Assembly: GCF_001730285.1 (NCBI RefSeq)
Contig: NZ_MIJZ01000013.1
Location: forward strand, 62,001 to 126,000
Direction: 5' to 3'
Length of the DNA: 64,000 nucleotides
DNA from: Enterococcus ureasiticus
GTDB lineage: Bacteria > Bacillota > Bacilli > Lactobacillales > Enterococcaceae
Part shown: positions 26,694 through 35,866 of the stretch, in pieces
How positions within the stretch are numbered: the first letter of the stretch is position 1
Layout: every line of letters starts with the position of its first letter
Notes under the pieces: model-generated
What the model was told of the DNA's origin: nothing
What the model saw: the letters and a program-made list of their open reading frames with translations, nothing else
Database searches by the model: none
Program-made: the position numbers and the translations under genes

Positions 26694-27800
26694 TTAAAAC
26701 TCTAATCCATCTAATTTTTTTATAGCTATACGATTTTCTTCTAAAAATGAACTGGTATAAGTATCTAAAGTTAACTTTATAGAAGAATGTCCCAACAAAG
26801 AACTGATAGCTGCAATATTGACTCCTAACTCTACACACCGAGTGGCAAAAGTATGCCTCAACGAATGAAATGATATACCTTCCAATCCAAGTTGCTGTTT
26901 TATTTGTTCAAAACGGTAACTGACTGTTCTAGGCTCAATGGCATGATCTCCATTAGCAATAACGAATGGTGATTGCGAATCCTCTTTCCATGTCAGCAAC
27001 GATTTTTTCAATTTTAAAGATATTGGAATAAAACGATTGGAGTTTGGTGTTTTTGGTGCTGTTTCGATAATTTGTGTTTTATTTCCAGAATCATCAGGTA
27101 AACAGATTCTCTGTTTCGTCCTGTTGACGTGTATAATCGAAGACTGAAAATCAATATCTTCCCATTTTAATGCGCATATTTCACCAATACGCATACCAGT
27201 TTCTAATGCTATTAATATAGGTAGGCCTTTTTTTGTTTGTAGACTAACTTGTTCAATCGCCTTATGTTCTGCTCGCGTAAGCGCTCGAACTTTTTCCTTA
27301 TTTACTTTTGGTAATGTTACATCTTCACATGGATTAGAATAAATGTAAGCTCGATCTTTAGCTGCTTCAAAACAACTTTTGACGATTCGAAAGATGACGT
27401 GAACAGAGCTTGCAGATAGTCTGCCAGATAACTGACTGATTAATTGTTCAATATCATCTGGGACGATTTTCTTCAATGGCCGATGTTCTAGGAAAGGTAA
27501 AATATGTAAGTCAATTTTATTTTTGTAACTTGCAAATGTACTGTCTTTTATCTTAGGGGCCATAATCGTTGTCATCCAAATTTGGCTCCATTCTCCAAAC
27601 GTTCCGTGAAATTCTTTTTTGCTTTTAGTATAAAATACGCTCGTTTGAACTTTTTTCTCAAACAGTTGCTCTTTTACAGAGCGATAGGAATAGGCATAGA
27701 CATAACCATAATGAATGGAACCATCCGTCTTTCTTCCTTTTGGATATCTCCCTTCCCATCGACCATCTTTCCTTTTGTAAATATTTTCTCCTTTAGTCAA
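26694..27800 (-). CDS. Tyrosine recombinase (integrase/invertase) inside the invertible segment
   Basis: About 368 residues. An N-terminal AP2-like arm-binding region (GENIYKRKDGRWEGRYPKG, 1 to about 50), a SAM-like core-binding domain (about 65-155) and a catalytic domain with the first Arg in ETGMRIGEICALKW, the H-x-x-R in SFHSLRHTFATRC, GHSS, and the nucleophile Tyr in LDTYTSS. All key residues are present, so it looks active. No ATG is available; TTG 27800 has AAAAGGA about 10 nt upstream, while TTG 27809 is too close to it. Normally this fold integrates elements; here its position inside perfect inverted repeats suggests DNA inversion. Confidence 0.88.
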   Translation of the reverse strand: MTKGENIYKRKDGRWEGRYPKGRKTDGSIHYGYVYAYSYRSVKEQLFEKKVQTSVFYTKSKKEFHGTFGEWSQIWMTTIMAPKIKDSTFASYKNKIDLHILPFLEHRPLKKIVPDDIEQLISQLSGRLSASSVHVIFRIVKSCFEAAKDRAYIYSNPCEDVTLPKVNKEKVRALTRAEHKAIEQVSLQTKKGLPILIALETGMRIGEICALKWEDIDFQSSIIHVNRTKQRICLPDDSGNKTQIIETAPKTPNSNRFIPISLKLKKSLLTWKEDSQSPFVIANGDHAIEPRTVSYRFEQIKQQLGLEGISFHSLRHTFATRCVELGVNIAAISSLLGHSSIKLTLDTYTSSFLEENRIAIKKLDGLEF

Positions 27801-27828
27801 AAAAATCAAATCCTTTTCTATAAATTTT

Positions 27829-27846
27829 GACGGCGCAATTGACGGC
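27829..27846. repeat. GACGGCG double box, right
   Basis: GACGGCG at 27829-27835 and GACGGC at 27841-27846, the same 12-bp period and orientation as 26574-26592. It lies between the recombinase start and its upstream region, so binding there could also autoregulate the recombinase. Confidence 0.65.
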
Positions 27847-27898
27847 TTAAAAAAACATCCTTTATTACACTAGGCTATTTGACAACATAATAAACGAA

Positions 27899-27942
27899 AT
27901 TCTCATTTTTTTGTAGTAATATGCTAAAAATTGAGAATTTTA
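27899..27942. other. Hairpin upstream of the switch promoter
   Basis: AAATTCTCA and TGAGAATTT arms, extended by T/A-rich pairs, enclose about 20 nt. It may insulate the outward promoter from transcription of the recombinase region, or be a regulator site. AT-rich and unproven. Confidence 0.35.
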
Positions 27943-27956
27943 ATTAAAAAAACCTA

Positions 27957-27985
27957 TTGATTTATTGATTTTAAAGGGATATACT
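27957..27985 (+). promoter_or_regulatory. Outward-facing switch promoter
   Basis: -35 TTGATT (27957-27962), exactly 17 bp, then -10 TATACT (27980-27985). The start site would be near 27992, about 10 bp inside IR-R, reading rightwards out of the segment. On the present strand there is no downstream plus-strand gene. After inversion it would read leftwards through the inverted repeat into the AAGGAGAG ribosome site of the regulator at 26484. Confidence 0.7.
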
Positions 27986-28001
27986 AATCTCAGTTAAGGA
28001 A

Positions 28002-28023
28002 TTTCATGTTTTACATAAAAATA
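28002..28023. repeat. IR-R, right inverted repeat of the putative invertible segment
   Basis: Exact reverse complement of 26508-26529, with the ATGTTTTACAT dyad at its centre. Beyond it (28024-28200) the DNA is extremely AT-rich and holds no ORF with a ribosome site. Confidence 0.9.
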
Positions 28024-28280
28024 CGAAAAGTAATCAATTATATACATAAAGAATTATTTTATTAAATAAAAAAACTCGAACTATTTTATCAAATAAAAAT
28101 AAAATAACAAATATAAATGATTTGAAAAAACAAGAAAAAATTTTCTTCTTACTAAAAGATATTAATATCAACCGCCTAAAAAGATGTTACTTTCATTGTT
28201 AATTCACCATATCTTGCCTTTTTATATACTTTAAAAGAAGGCGTTTCATAAAAGATAAATTCTCTTGAATTTGAAATACA

Positions 28281-28332
28281 ACTAAAAGAAGAGCTTCTAC
28301 CAACTAAAGTTGATAAAAGCTCTTCTTTTAGT
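28281..28332. terminator. Stem-loop 3' of the gntR gene
   Basis: A 16-bp perfect stem (28281-28296 with 28317-28332, GAAGAGCTT/AAGCTCTTC core) around a loop that itself contains CAACT/AGTTG. A U-rich arm is present on the minus strand but no long T-run follows. It probably ends gntR transcription and would also meet transcripts from the switch promoter coming from the other side. Confidence 0.5.
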
Positions 28333-28437
28333 AACATTTCAATCTTAATTTCGTTTTGTATAAGTAGCTTGAATCGTTTTTGTAACTAAAAAATTGTACA
28401 TTTCCCTTGTAGATTAAATATCTTTTATTAACAATTC

Positions 28438-29139
28438 TTATGCTTCGTACTCAATAACATATGGATAAATAGCCGTATTGTAGATTGCTTCAGAATACTC
28501 AACGATTTTCCCTGATAACGCAATTGATTTCCTGATTCGTTTTAGCCCATTTTTCTCAGAAGTAGCTAGAATTTTTTTTTGTTCTGTCGTTAATTCAACA
28601 GTTTGGAAACTATCTTCAAACTTAATGATCTCGATACCATGTTGATCCATTAGGCGATATAATGATTCATTTTCAAAATCTTCCAAAGGAACATCCGCTA
28701 AACTATTCGGTAAAAAGTAGTTAAAGTAAATATATGGTTGGTCATCTAAAGTATATAGACGAGAAACTTTTACTGCATTTTCACCTAAAGATTGATAAAC
28801 TGGAGAATCAGAGTCTAACGTTACTTTCTCCAGGCTCAAAATTTTCTTTGCTACTTTTTGTCCTGATTCATTTAAATATTCTGTAAATGTACCCGCTTTA
28901 GACAATTTATTGTAGGGACGGTTACTTAAAACAGTCGTTCCTTTCCCACTTTTTTTCTCCACTAATTCTTCTGATGATAATAACTCAATTGCACGACGAA
29001 CAGTGATTTTACTTACGTCAAACAATTGTTCAAGTTCAGCTTCTGTTGGCAATAATGAACCTACAGGATATGTACCATTCATAATATCTGATTTGATTTG
29101 TTCTGCTACGTCTAAATATAATACACTTTTTCTTCTCAT
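28438..29139 (-). CDS. GntR/HutC-family transcriptional regulator
   Basis: About 233 residues. N-terminal GntR winged helix (about 5-70) with VAEQIKSDIMNGTYPVGSLLPTEAELEQLFDVSKITVRRAIELL, followed by a UTRA effector domain (about 90-230). ATG 29139 is preferred, because AAGGATGG lies 5 nt upstream and the first ATG falls inside that ribosome site. A minus-strand extended -10 TGGTATAAT (29277-29282) lies about 140 bp upstream. It stands alone, so the effector (usually a sugar phosphate or amino-acid derivative for this class) is unknown. Confidence 0.87.
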   Translation of the reverse strand: MRRKSVLYLDVAEQIKSDIMNGTYPVGSLLPTEAELEQLFDVSKITVRRAIELLSSEELVEKKSGKGTTVLSNRPYNKLSKAGTFTEYLNESGQKVAKKILSLEKVTLDSDSPVYQSLGENAVKVSRLYTLDDQPYIYFNYFLPNSLADVPLEDFENESLYRLMDQHGIEIIKFEDSFQTVELTTEQKKILATSEKNGLKRIRKSIALSGKIVEYSEAIYNTAIYPYVIEYEA

Positions 29140-29360
29140 GTGATCCATCCTTATACTCTTTATTTAGTCTATCGTTTCATTTTAATTTATTCGCTATTCA
29201 TTTAGATTACCCTAATTCTAATCGTATTTATGATTTAATTCAACTTTCCATCTAATTATTCAATAGTATTTCATACATTATACCAAAGATTACATTTAGG
29301 GAAAACCTATTTGGAGAAGCTGCACAAATAAAGTATACGCAATTAGACAATCAATAAAAA

Positions 29361-29390
29361 AATGGAGCAAGCTTTCAAGCTTACTCCATT
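29361..29390 (-). terminator. Terminator of ftsK
   Basis: AATGGAG-AAGCTT pairs with AAGCTTxCTCCATT; on the minus strand it is followed by seven T residues. It lies directly after the ftsK stop codon. Confidence 0.85.
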
Positions 29391-29407
29391 TCCTTTAGTC
29401 ATTATTT

Positions 29408-31780
29408 TTACTCAGGGCCATGATCCATCGGCATATCTTCTGGTACAGGCTCAAGAAAGACTTTTCTTGGTTTACTCCCTTCAGATGGTCCAATTACACC
29501 ATGAGCTTCTAATTCGTCGACTAAGCGTGCTGCACGATTATAACCGATTCTAAAGCGTCTTTGCAGCAAGGATATACTTGCTGTCTGCATTTCCACGACC
29601 AAGGATTTGGCTTCTTCATACAGTTCATCTTGTGACGCTTCGCTGCTGCCACCAGTTGTTTCTTCTTCCGTTGGCATCATACTTTCTTGATAATCTGCTT
29701 CTTGTTGTTCTGTTACAAAAGCAACGATTCGTTCGACCTCATGATCAGAAATAAAAGCGCCTTGCACTCGAATTGGTTTATTTTCACCCATCGGCAAGAA
29801 CAACATGTCTCCTCGACCTAGAAGTTTTTCTGCGCCATTACTATCAATGATTGTCCGTGAATCAGTCCCACTGGATACGGCAAACGCCATTCTAGAAGGA
29901 ACGTTCGCTTTGATGATCCCTGTGATAACATCCACACTTGGGCGTTGTGTTGCTAAAATCATATGGATTCCGGCTGCACGAGCCATTTGTGCTAAACGAA
30001 TGATTGCATCCTCTACTTCATTGCTGGCAACCATCATCAAGTCGGCTAACTCATCAACGATCACCACAATAAATGGCAATATCGGACGATTTTCACCATC
30101 TTCTAAATTCTTTTGAATCACTAATTCATTATATCCCGAAATATTTCGAACCCCAGTGGCTGCAAATTTTTCATAACGGAATTCCATTTCCTGCACGACT
30201 TTTTGCAAAGCTTGAGCAGCTTTTCGTGGATTTGTTACGACTGGTGTCAATAGATGAGGAATCCCATTGTAGACATTCAACTCCACCATTTTTGGATCAA
30301 TCATCATTAGTTTTACTTCATGCGGTTTTGCTCTCATTAAAAGACTTGAGATAATGCCATTGATTGCAACAGACTTCCCACTACCAGTTGAACCTGCGAT
30401 CAGTAAGTGAGGCATTTTAGCTAAATCGGCGGATTGAACCATGCCTGAAATATCTCGTCCGAGCGGTACTTCCAATAATTTATCTGGGTGACTTGGTTGG
30501 GCCTCGATAATATCTCTAAATGAAACGGTACTTACAGTACTGTTCGGCACTTCGATCCCAATCAATGATTTGCCTGGAATTGGTGCTTCCATTCGCACAT
30601 CTTTGGCTGCGAGCGCTAAGGCAATATCATCCGTCAAACTAACAATTTTACTTACTTTAACACCCACAGCTGGCTGAATTTCAAACTTTGTTACAGCAGG
30701 TCCAAGGCTTGCTTTGACAACTTTTGCATCCACACCAAAACTTTTGAATGTTTGTTCTAACACACCAATATTTTTTTCGATTTTTTGGTACTCACCACTT
30801 TGATCCGCAGATGGAATCGAATCTAATAAGGTTGATGGCGGCAACTCGTAATCTCGATCTTCTGCTTCCTCTGAAATTTCAAAATCCAATTCGCCGCCTT
30901 CATCCATTTCAGGTTCAGCAACTACTTTTTGCTGTACAGGTTGCGCTTCAGCCTGGCTTTGGAAACTATCGATTGGAACCAGCGTTAACTGTTCAGGCTC
31001 CTGCAATTCTTTTTCTTCTTGTTCCCATGCTTCTTGCGCTAATTTTTCACCTGGCGTCATTTCTCTCACATCATTTTTCAGACGTTCCTGAGCTCGTTTC
31101 TCCATTTCGGCCTGTTTAGCCGCACGTTTTTCTGCTCGCTTAGCTTCTTTTTCAGCTTGACGCTCTCCGCTTCTAGCAGTTAAAGTACTAAGCTTTTCCC
31201 GAATGATCTGTAACCCACTCATCACTTGCTGAAAATCGAGCATACTCATCAAAAATACACCGATCAAAATCAGCAATCCAGCAATCAAGTAGCTACCAAA
31301 CTGCGCAACTAAAAAGAAAGTTAAACTGTAAAGTCCTGCTCCAATCATTCCGCCACCGACATTTTGCGCTACAGTGCTTGCTTTTAGATCCATTCTAAGA
31401 AATTCCCACGTAGTACCAATGATATCTGGTGTTTGCGTGCCGACATTACGAAACATGTAAGCTTGTAGAAATAGCAAAATACCCAAGTAAACAAAGACTC
31501 CGCCAATTATCGGTCGACTCTTTTTGATTGGAAATTCTTTACCAAATATAACTAAAGAAAGTCCATAAAGCATAAGTAAAATAGCTGCTACTGGAAATGT
31601 ATTTCCTATACCCACACGTAACCCATTGGCGATCAAGGTGCCAAGAAATCCTAATTTTAAGAGTCCAAATAATCCGAAGAAGATAAAAAAGATACCAAGA
31701 AAAATGAAATTAAGATGTTCTTGCTGCTGTTGCTGTTTTTTTGTCTTTTTCTTTTTTGTACTTTTCCTTTTTTGTGCCAT
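29408..31780 (-). CDS. ftsK: DNA translocase FtsK/SpoIIIE
   Basis: 790 residues. Four or five N-terminal membrane helices (about 25-185), a charged linker (190-300), then the motor domain with Walker [15 protein letters not shown] (about 455-468) and Walker [15 protein letters not shown], and a C-terminal gamma winged helix ([34 protein letters not shown]), which reads chromosome-orientation sequences. It pumps DNA through the closing septum and aids chromosome dimer resolution. GAGGG lies before the ATG. Its length is typical of SpoIIIE/FtsK of cocci. Confidence 0.95.
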   Translation of the reverse strand: MAQKRKSTKKKKTKKQQQQQEHLNFIFLGIFFIFFGLFGLLKLGFLGTLIANGLRVGIGNTFPVAAILLMLYGLSLVIFGKEFPIKKSRPIIGGVFVYLGILLFLQAYMFRNVGTQTPDIIGTTWEFLRMDLKASTVAQNVGGGMIGAGLYSLTFFLVAQFGSYLIAGLLILIGVFLMSMLDFQQVMSGLQIIREKLSTLTARSGERQAEKEAKRAEKRAAKQAEMEKRAQERLKNDVREMTPGEKLAQEAWEQEEKELQEPEQLTLVPIDSFQSQAEAQPVQQKVVAEPEMDEGGELDFEISEEAEDRDYELPPSTLLDSIPSADQSGEYQKIEKNIGVLEQTFKSFGVDAKVVKASLGPAVTKFEIQPAVGVKVSKIVSLTDDIALALAAKDVRMEAPIPGKSLIGIEVPNSTVSTVSFRDIIEAQPSHPDKLLEVPLGRDISGMVQSADLAKMPHLLIAGSTGSGKSVAINGIISSLLMRAKPHEVKLMMIDPKMVELNVYNGIPHLLTPVVTNPRKAAQALQKVVQEMEFRYEKFAATGVRNISGYNELVIQKNLEDGENRPILPFIVVIVDELADLMMVASNEVEDAIIRLAQMARAAGIHMILATQRPSVDVITGIIKANVPSRMAFAVSSGTDSRTIIDSNGAEKLLGRGDMLFLPMGENKPIRVQGAFISDHEVERIVAFVTEQQEADYQESMMPTEEETTGGSSEASQDELYEEAKSLVVEMQTASISLLQRRFRIGYNRAARLVDELEAHGVIGPSEGSKPRKVFLEPVPEDMPMDHGPE

Positions 31781-31891
31781 GTAACATCCCTCTTTTCAAT
31801 CAGTATCCATTATACCTAAAAAACGAGCCGAACAAAAGTACCCCCATTGTTTCTCTTAAAATTTTAATGATTTTAAATCGAAATCTCTGTA

Positions 31892-33268
31892 TTAACTGAC
31901 TTGTTGCTTATGAATACCAATCCCTGTGATACCAGAAAGTATCGATAAAATCGGACATAGTAAAATAAAGAAACTAAACGGTGCGTATTCCAATGTAGAG
32001 ACTTGTAATGTACTTGCCATAAATACACCACTCACGCCCCATGGAATCAGTGAATTCAGTACCGTCCCCGAATCTTCTAAAGCCCTAGAAAGAACTTCTG
32101 GGGCAAGCCCTGCTTTATCATAACTTTCCTTAAATGCCCGTCCAGGAAGAATAATGGATAAATACTGTTCTCCAATCATCAAATTAGCCAACGCACCACT
32201 AAACACCGTTGCAGTAACTAAACTACCTGTTGATTTTAGTTTTTTAGCAAGCGGCGCCATTAAGACCGTGATCACGTCCATCTTCATAAGCAAGCCACCT
32301 AAAGATAAAGTTAACAGAATCAATGAGACTGACCACATCATACTTTGGATACCACCTCTAGTCAACAAGGCATCGATTTGCTCCATTCCTGTCTCAGATA
32401 CAAAGCCATTTTCTAAAATCGTACTTAATTGTTTTAAATCAATATTTTGGGTCTGAATCATGTACATGACACTGGAAAGCAAAATCGTGACTAATAATGA
32501 AGCAATTGCCGGAACACGTTTGATCGAGCATAAAACAAGTAACAAAATCGGCAGAACTGCCCACCAACTGATGGCAAAATTGGCTTGTAACACATCTAAA
32601 AACTGTTTTGTTTCTAAATCAGTCTGTCCAATTTTCGTTTGAAAGCCAATAACTGCATAAAGGATAAACGAAATAACAAAAGCTGGAACCGTCGTCCACA
32701 TCATATTTCTAATATGTTTAAACAAATCAGCTCCCGCAACAGCCGAAGCTAAATTCGTGGTATCTGAAAGAGGTGACATCTTGTCTCCAAATACAGCACC
32801 TGAAATGATTGCTCCTGCTAAGATAGCAGAGTTGAATCCCATTGAAATACCCATGCCCATTAACGCCAAACCAATTGTCGAAACCGTTGTAAAGGCACTT
32901 CCAATCGAAATTCCAACAACGGCACAACTAACAAACGCAGAAGGCAAAAAGATACTCGTACTGATAACCGAAAATCCTGCGTACATCATCGTTGGAATGA
33001 CACCACTTGCGATCCAAACTGCGATCAAAGCTCCGATTAAAATGAAGATAATCATAGGAATAATCCCAGTTTCCACACCTTCTATGATTCCTTCATGGAT
33101 TTTATCCCATGAAGCGCCTCGCCATTTACTCCAGCCAATCAATAAACCTAGTGCACATAATACGGGAAAAATCGGACTCATACCGACACCGATCACACAA
33201 ATACTGATAATCAATAATAATAACAAAAATATAAATAATGCTTCTTTTACACTTAATTCTTTCTTCAT
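31892..33268 (-). CDS. NhaC-family Na+/H+ antiporter-like transporter, probably tyrosine uptake
   Basis: 458 residues with about 11-12 hydrophobic segments, typical of NhaC: IFPVLCALGLLIGWSKWRG at the N terminus, the conserved GAIISGAVFGDKMSPLSDTTNLA (about 150-175) and the closing WGVSGVFMASTL. Classical NhaC proteins exchange Na+ and H+. Here a T-box leader precedes the gene, and members of this family behind Tyr T-boxes in lactobacilli have been proposed to carry tyrosine. I therefore infer amino-acid (Tyr) transport rather than pH control; the sequence does not prove it. Confidence 0.82.
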   Translation of the reverse strand: MKKELSVKEALFIFLLLLLIISICVIGVGMSPIFPVLCALGLLIGWSKWRGASWDKIHEGIIEGVETGIIPMIIFILIGALIAVWIASGVIPTMMYAGFSVISTSIFLPSAFVSCAVVGISIGSAFTTVSTIGLALMGMGISMGFNSAILAGAIISGAVFGDKMSPLSDTTNLASAVAGADLFKHIRNMMWTTVPAFVISFILYAVIGFQTKIGQTDLETKQFLDVLQANFAISWWAVLPILLLVLCSIKRVPAIASLLVTILLSSVMYMIQTQNIDLKQLSTILENGFVSETGMEQIDALLTRGGIQSMMWSVSLILLTLSLGGLLMKMDVITVLMAPLAKKLKSTGSLVTATVFSGALANLMIGEQYLSIILPGRAFKESYDKAGLAPEVLSRALEDSGTVLNSLIPWGVSGVFMASTLQVSTLEYAPFSFFILLCPILSILSGITGIGIHKQQVS

Positions 33269-33299
33269 TTATGTTCCTCATTTTTCTTATAAATTAATT

Positions 33300-33585
33300 T
33301 TTGAAAACAAAAAAATCCCTGACAATCAGAAATAGACTGTCAGGGACGAATAAACGTCAGAAACAAAAATTTTATTTTGTCTCATACGCATAAATACACG
33401 CGGTACCACCCATAGTTGAAATTATAAATAATTTCCACTCAAAAAGACGCTAACGGATCTCACCCGAATAGAACATTTCGCTCCAGATTTGTAATTCAAG
33501 TAGTTATTTTGGTCAACTTCCATCTACCGTTGACTTTCTGTCATTTCAAAACAACTCTCTACTGTGAATCCTTCCCAGCTCTTGT
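33300..33585 (-). promoter_or_regulatory. T-box riboswitch (tRNA-sensing leader), specifier probably UAC (Tyr)
   Basis: The invariant T-box TGGGTGGTACCGCG is at 33412-33399. Upstream (33565-33480) is a stem I region in which GTTGTTTTG pairs with CAAAATAAC and an AGTA bulge faces GAAT-TAC-A; TAC at 33493-33491 is the likely specifier codon, followed by the usual purine. Downstream is a terminator hairpin (33316-33346) with a T-run at 33315-33308. Uncharged tRNA would stabilise the antiterminator and let the NhaC-type gene be transcribed. An Ile reading (ATT) one base off cannot be fully excluded. Confidence 0.85.
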
Positions 33586-33599
33586 TTGTATTTTTATTT

Positions 33600-34811
33600 T
33601 TAACGGTAAAAATCAAAGCGGCCTTTAGCCAACATTTCTTTGATCCCGCCTGTTTCAAATAACGAACGATCCATGATCACTTTTTTGATAACAGAAGCTG
33701 GATATCCTTTAACTTCCATTTTTCCAACTTCACCAAAGGCATGACTGTTACCGATAGAAGCAACTGAACCTAATGATTTAAAGCTAAACTCTTTCGTTGG
33801 TTCCCCTTTTAATTGGGCTTTGATATTCTTCCCAGCATGTTCACCCATTTTAAGTGAAATTTGTGCAGTCGTTGGATATGGACGATTAGACTCTTTATCC
33901 ATCACAGCAGAACAATCACCAATGATATAAACGTTACTATGATCTGCATCTGTTAAATCAGGTTTGACCATCACACGGCCGCGTTTAGCTGCAAATCCAG
34001 AATCTCCAACAACGTGACTTCCACTAACACCCGTTGTCCAGATGATTGTTTTAGCGTTCAATTCATTTAATTCGTTTGTTTCTTGATTATCTAAATAAAC
34101 AACGGTATCTTGTTTAATTTCTTTGATCGGTTTTCCAACTAAGAAATTAACACCCCATTTTTTCAAATGGTCGATGCCATAGCCGCCAAGTTTTTCACTG
34201 AACATTGGTAATAAACGAGTGACAGCTTCAACACAGTATAATTGAATTTTATCAGGTTCAACACCAGCGATTTCAGCTAGTTTTTTCTTTCCTTCATGTA
34301 AAGAACCTAATAATTCAATTCCTGTAAAACCAGCACCGCAGACAACGATTTTTAAGCAATTTTCGTCTTTGGTTTCTTTATAAGCTTCCATTTGCTCTGT
34401 TAGATGTTGATACACTTTTTCTGATGTTGGAATATCGACCATTTTTAATGAGAACTCTTCAACACCAGGTATGCCGAACGATTCTGACTCGTACCCTAAT
34501 GCGACGATCAAATAATCATAAGAAATCGCTTCTTGATCTTTCAAATGAACCAGTTGGTTTTCACTATCGATTTTTTCCACTCTGCCTTGTACAAAAGTCG
34601 TACATGCTGATTTTACCACATCTTTGATTGGATACGTGATTCTTTCTGATGTTTGGATACCTGCTGCAACCTCGTGGATATCGGTTGCTTCAAAGTGGTA
34701 ATCATTTTGATCGACCAATGTGATTTTTAGATCATTGGTGCCTTTTTGTAATTCATGTAGCGCTCTTAAACCGGCATAGCCAGCGCCTAAAATAACGACG
34801 TGCTTACTCAT
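33600..34811 (-). CDS. ndh: Type II NADH dehydrogenase
   Basis: 403 residues. Single-subunit flavoprotein that oxidises NADH and reduces demethylmenaquinone without pumping protons. FAD-binding GAGYAGLRALHEL at the N terminus, the NADH-binding VVCGAGFTGIELLGSL (about 160-175), and the second FAD contact VYIIGDCSAV (about 295). The C terminus (330-403) carries the amphipathic membrane-associating part. It stands next to menA, a polyprenyl diphosphate synthase gene and the cyd genes, forming a compact respiratory region. The name assumes NADH as donor. Confidence 0.9.
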   Translation of the reverse strand: MSKHVVILGAGYAGLRALHELQKGTNDLKITLVDQNDYHFEATDIHEVAAGIQTSERITYPIKDVVKSACTTFVQGRVEKIDSENQLVHLKDQEAISYDYLIVALGYESESFGIPGVEEFSLKMVDIPTSEKVYQHLTEQMEAYKETKDENCLKIVVCGAGFTGIELLGSLHEGKKKLAEIAGVEPDKIQLYCVEAVTRLLPMFSEKLGGYGIDHLKKWGVNFLVGKPIKEIKQDTVVYLDNQETNELNELNAKTIIWTTGVSGSHVVGDSGFAAKRGRVMVKPDLTDADHSNVYIIGDCSAVMDKESNRPYPTTAQISLKMGEHAGKNIKAQLKGEPTKEFSFKSLGSVASIGNSHAFGEVGKMEVKGYPASVIKKVIMDRSLFETGGIKEMLAKGRFDFYR

Positions 34812-34842
34812 TTTAAAAATCCCCTCTTAACCTTTTTATTTA

Positions 34843-35748
34843 TTATTTAAGCCACAATCCTATGGCAAAAAATACAACTTGTACAAGTGCTCCGACTGCC
34901 AAAATTCTCACGGCGCAAATAAATGTCTTTGTTTTGACCTGTTCGTTTAAAAATAGCTTTGTTTGTTTCCAAATAAAGGGCAAAACGAGTAACGTCAATA
35001 ACATCGTAAGTGGCGTTAAACCTAAAACAACGCTCAACACGATCGATGCAAATGCAATCACGATCAATCCCACAAACAAACCAATCGATGCTTTCTTCCC
35101 TAAATAATGCACTAAGGTAAAGCGATGATTCATTTCATCTTCTTCTAAATCACAAATATTATTTGCTAACATTAAATTAGCGATCAAACAAGTATTAGGC
35201 AATGACACTAAAAAGATACTGCCAATATTACTCATTGTCCACTGAAAAGAATCAAATGTATTGATATAGACACAAATCAACATGATCATAAAGCCCATTG
35301 TAAATCCTGAAAAGAATTCACCCAAAGGCAAGCTTGATAATGGTTTAGGTCCAGATGAATAAAAGATTCCGATCAGGTAGCAATAAAGTCCCAGCCATAA
35401 CAAAGGCCAGCCGACAACCATAGACAGACCAATCCCCATCAAGGCAGAAATTGCCACCATCCAAATGATCCAGCGGCGAATCATCGGCAAGGATAGATTT
35501 TCCCGCCCGATAATATTCGTTTTCTCTTTGTAATCATGCCCTTCTTTGGCATGATGGTAATCATTATAGTTATCTAAAATATCAACAGCCATATTAAAAA
35601 TAAACATCGCAATAAAATAAATAAGAACATATCCTAAATGTAAACTTCCATAATGGTACCAACTAAAACAAATCCCTAAGAGAAAGGGTAAAACACTGGC
35701 TGTCTTTGCTTTTAGTTCAACTAATTCAAAAAAAACTTCTCTATTCAA
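34843..35748 (-). CDS. menA: UbiA-family prenyltransferase, 1,4-dihydroxy-2-naphthoate polyprenyltransferase (MenA)
   Basis: About 301 residues, eight to nine hydrophobic segments. It attaches the polyprenyl tail to 1,4-dihydroxy-2-naphthoate to make demethylmenaquinone. The first Asp-rich motif is in NMAVDILDNYNDYHHA (N-x-x-x-D-x-x-D), the second in NNICDLEEDEMNHRFTLVHYLG. An ORF extends 62 codons further upstream, but that part lacks a ribosome site; TTG 35748 has AAGGAG 13 nt upstream and gives the family's normal length. Divergent from the polyprenyl diphosphate synthase gene, which supplies its substrate. Confidence 0.87.
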   Translation of the reverse strand: MNREVFFELVELKAKTASVLPFLLGICFSWYHYGSLHLGYVLIYFIAMFIFNMAVDILDNYNDYHHAKEGHDYKEKTNIIGRENLSLPMIRRWIIWMVAISALMGIGLSMVVGWPLLWLGLYCYLIGIFYSSGPKPLSSLPLGEFFSGFTMGFMIMLICVYINTFDSFQWTMSNIGSIFLVSLPNTCLIANLMLANNICDLEEDEMNHRFTLVHYLGKKASIGLFVGLIVIAFASIVLSVVLGLTPLTMLLTLLVLPFIWKQTKLFLNEQVKTKTFICAVRILAVGALVQVVFFAIGLWLK

Positions 35749-35866
35749 ATTATACTCTTCTCTCCTTATAATATTTAGTTTTATGCTCACAGAATAATTT
35801 GCTTGTATTTCTTTACCAACATCGTATACAATCAATAGTATTGAATTACTGAAAGGAATATTGGTT

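Larger units (their letters stand above)
26508..28023. mobile_element. Putative invertible DNA segment (inverton) with tyrosine recombinase
   Basis: A 1,516-bp segment bounded by perfect 22-bp inverted repeats, containing one recombinase gene, two GACGGCG double boxes and one outward promoter. It lies between the WxL-locus regulator and a gntR gene. Reversing it would move the promoter at 27957-27985 to just upstream of the regulator. No phage, conjugation or cargo genes are present, so it resembles a phase-variation switch more than an integrated element. Confidence 0.7.

Noticed and set aside
26694-27800. Recombinase considered as part of a prophage, ICE or transposon
   Set aside because: No phage structural genes, relaxase, excisionase or cargo are nearby; flanking repeats are inverted rather than direct att-like duplications.
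32757-33335. 192-codon plus-strand ORF across the NhaC-type gene and T-box
   Set aside because: Opposite a strongly coding gene with conserved family motifs, no ribosome site, low-complexity translation.
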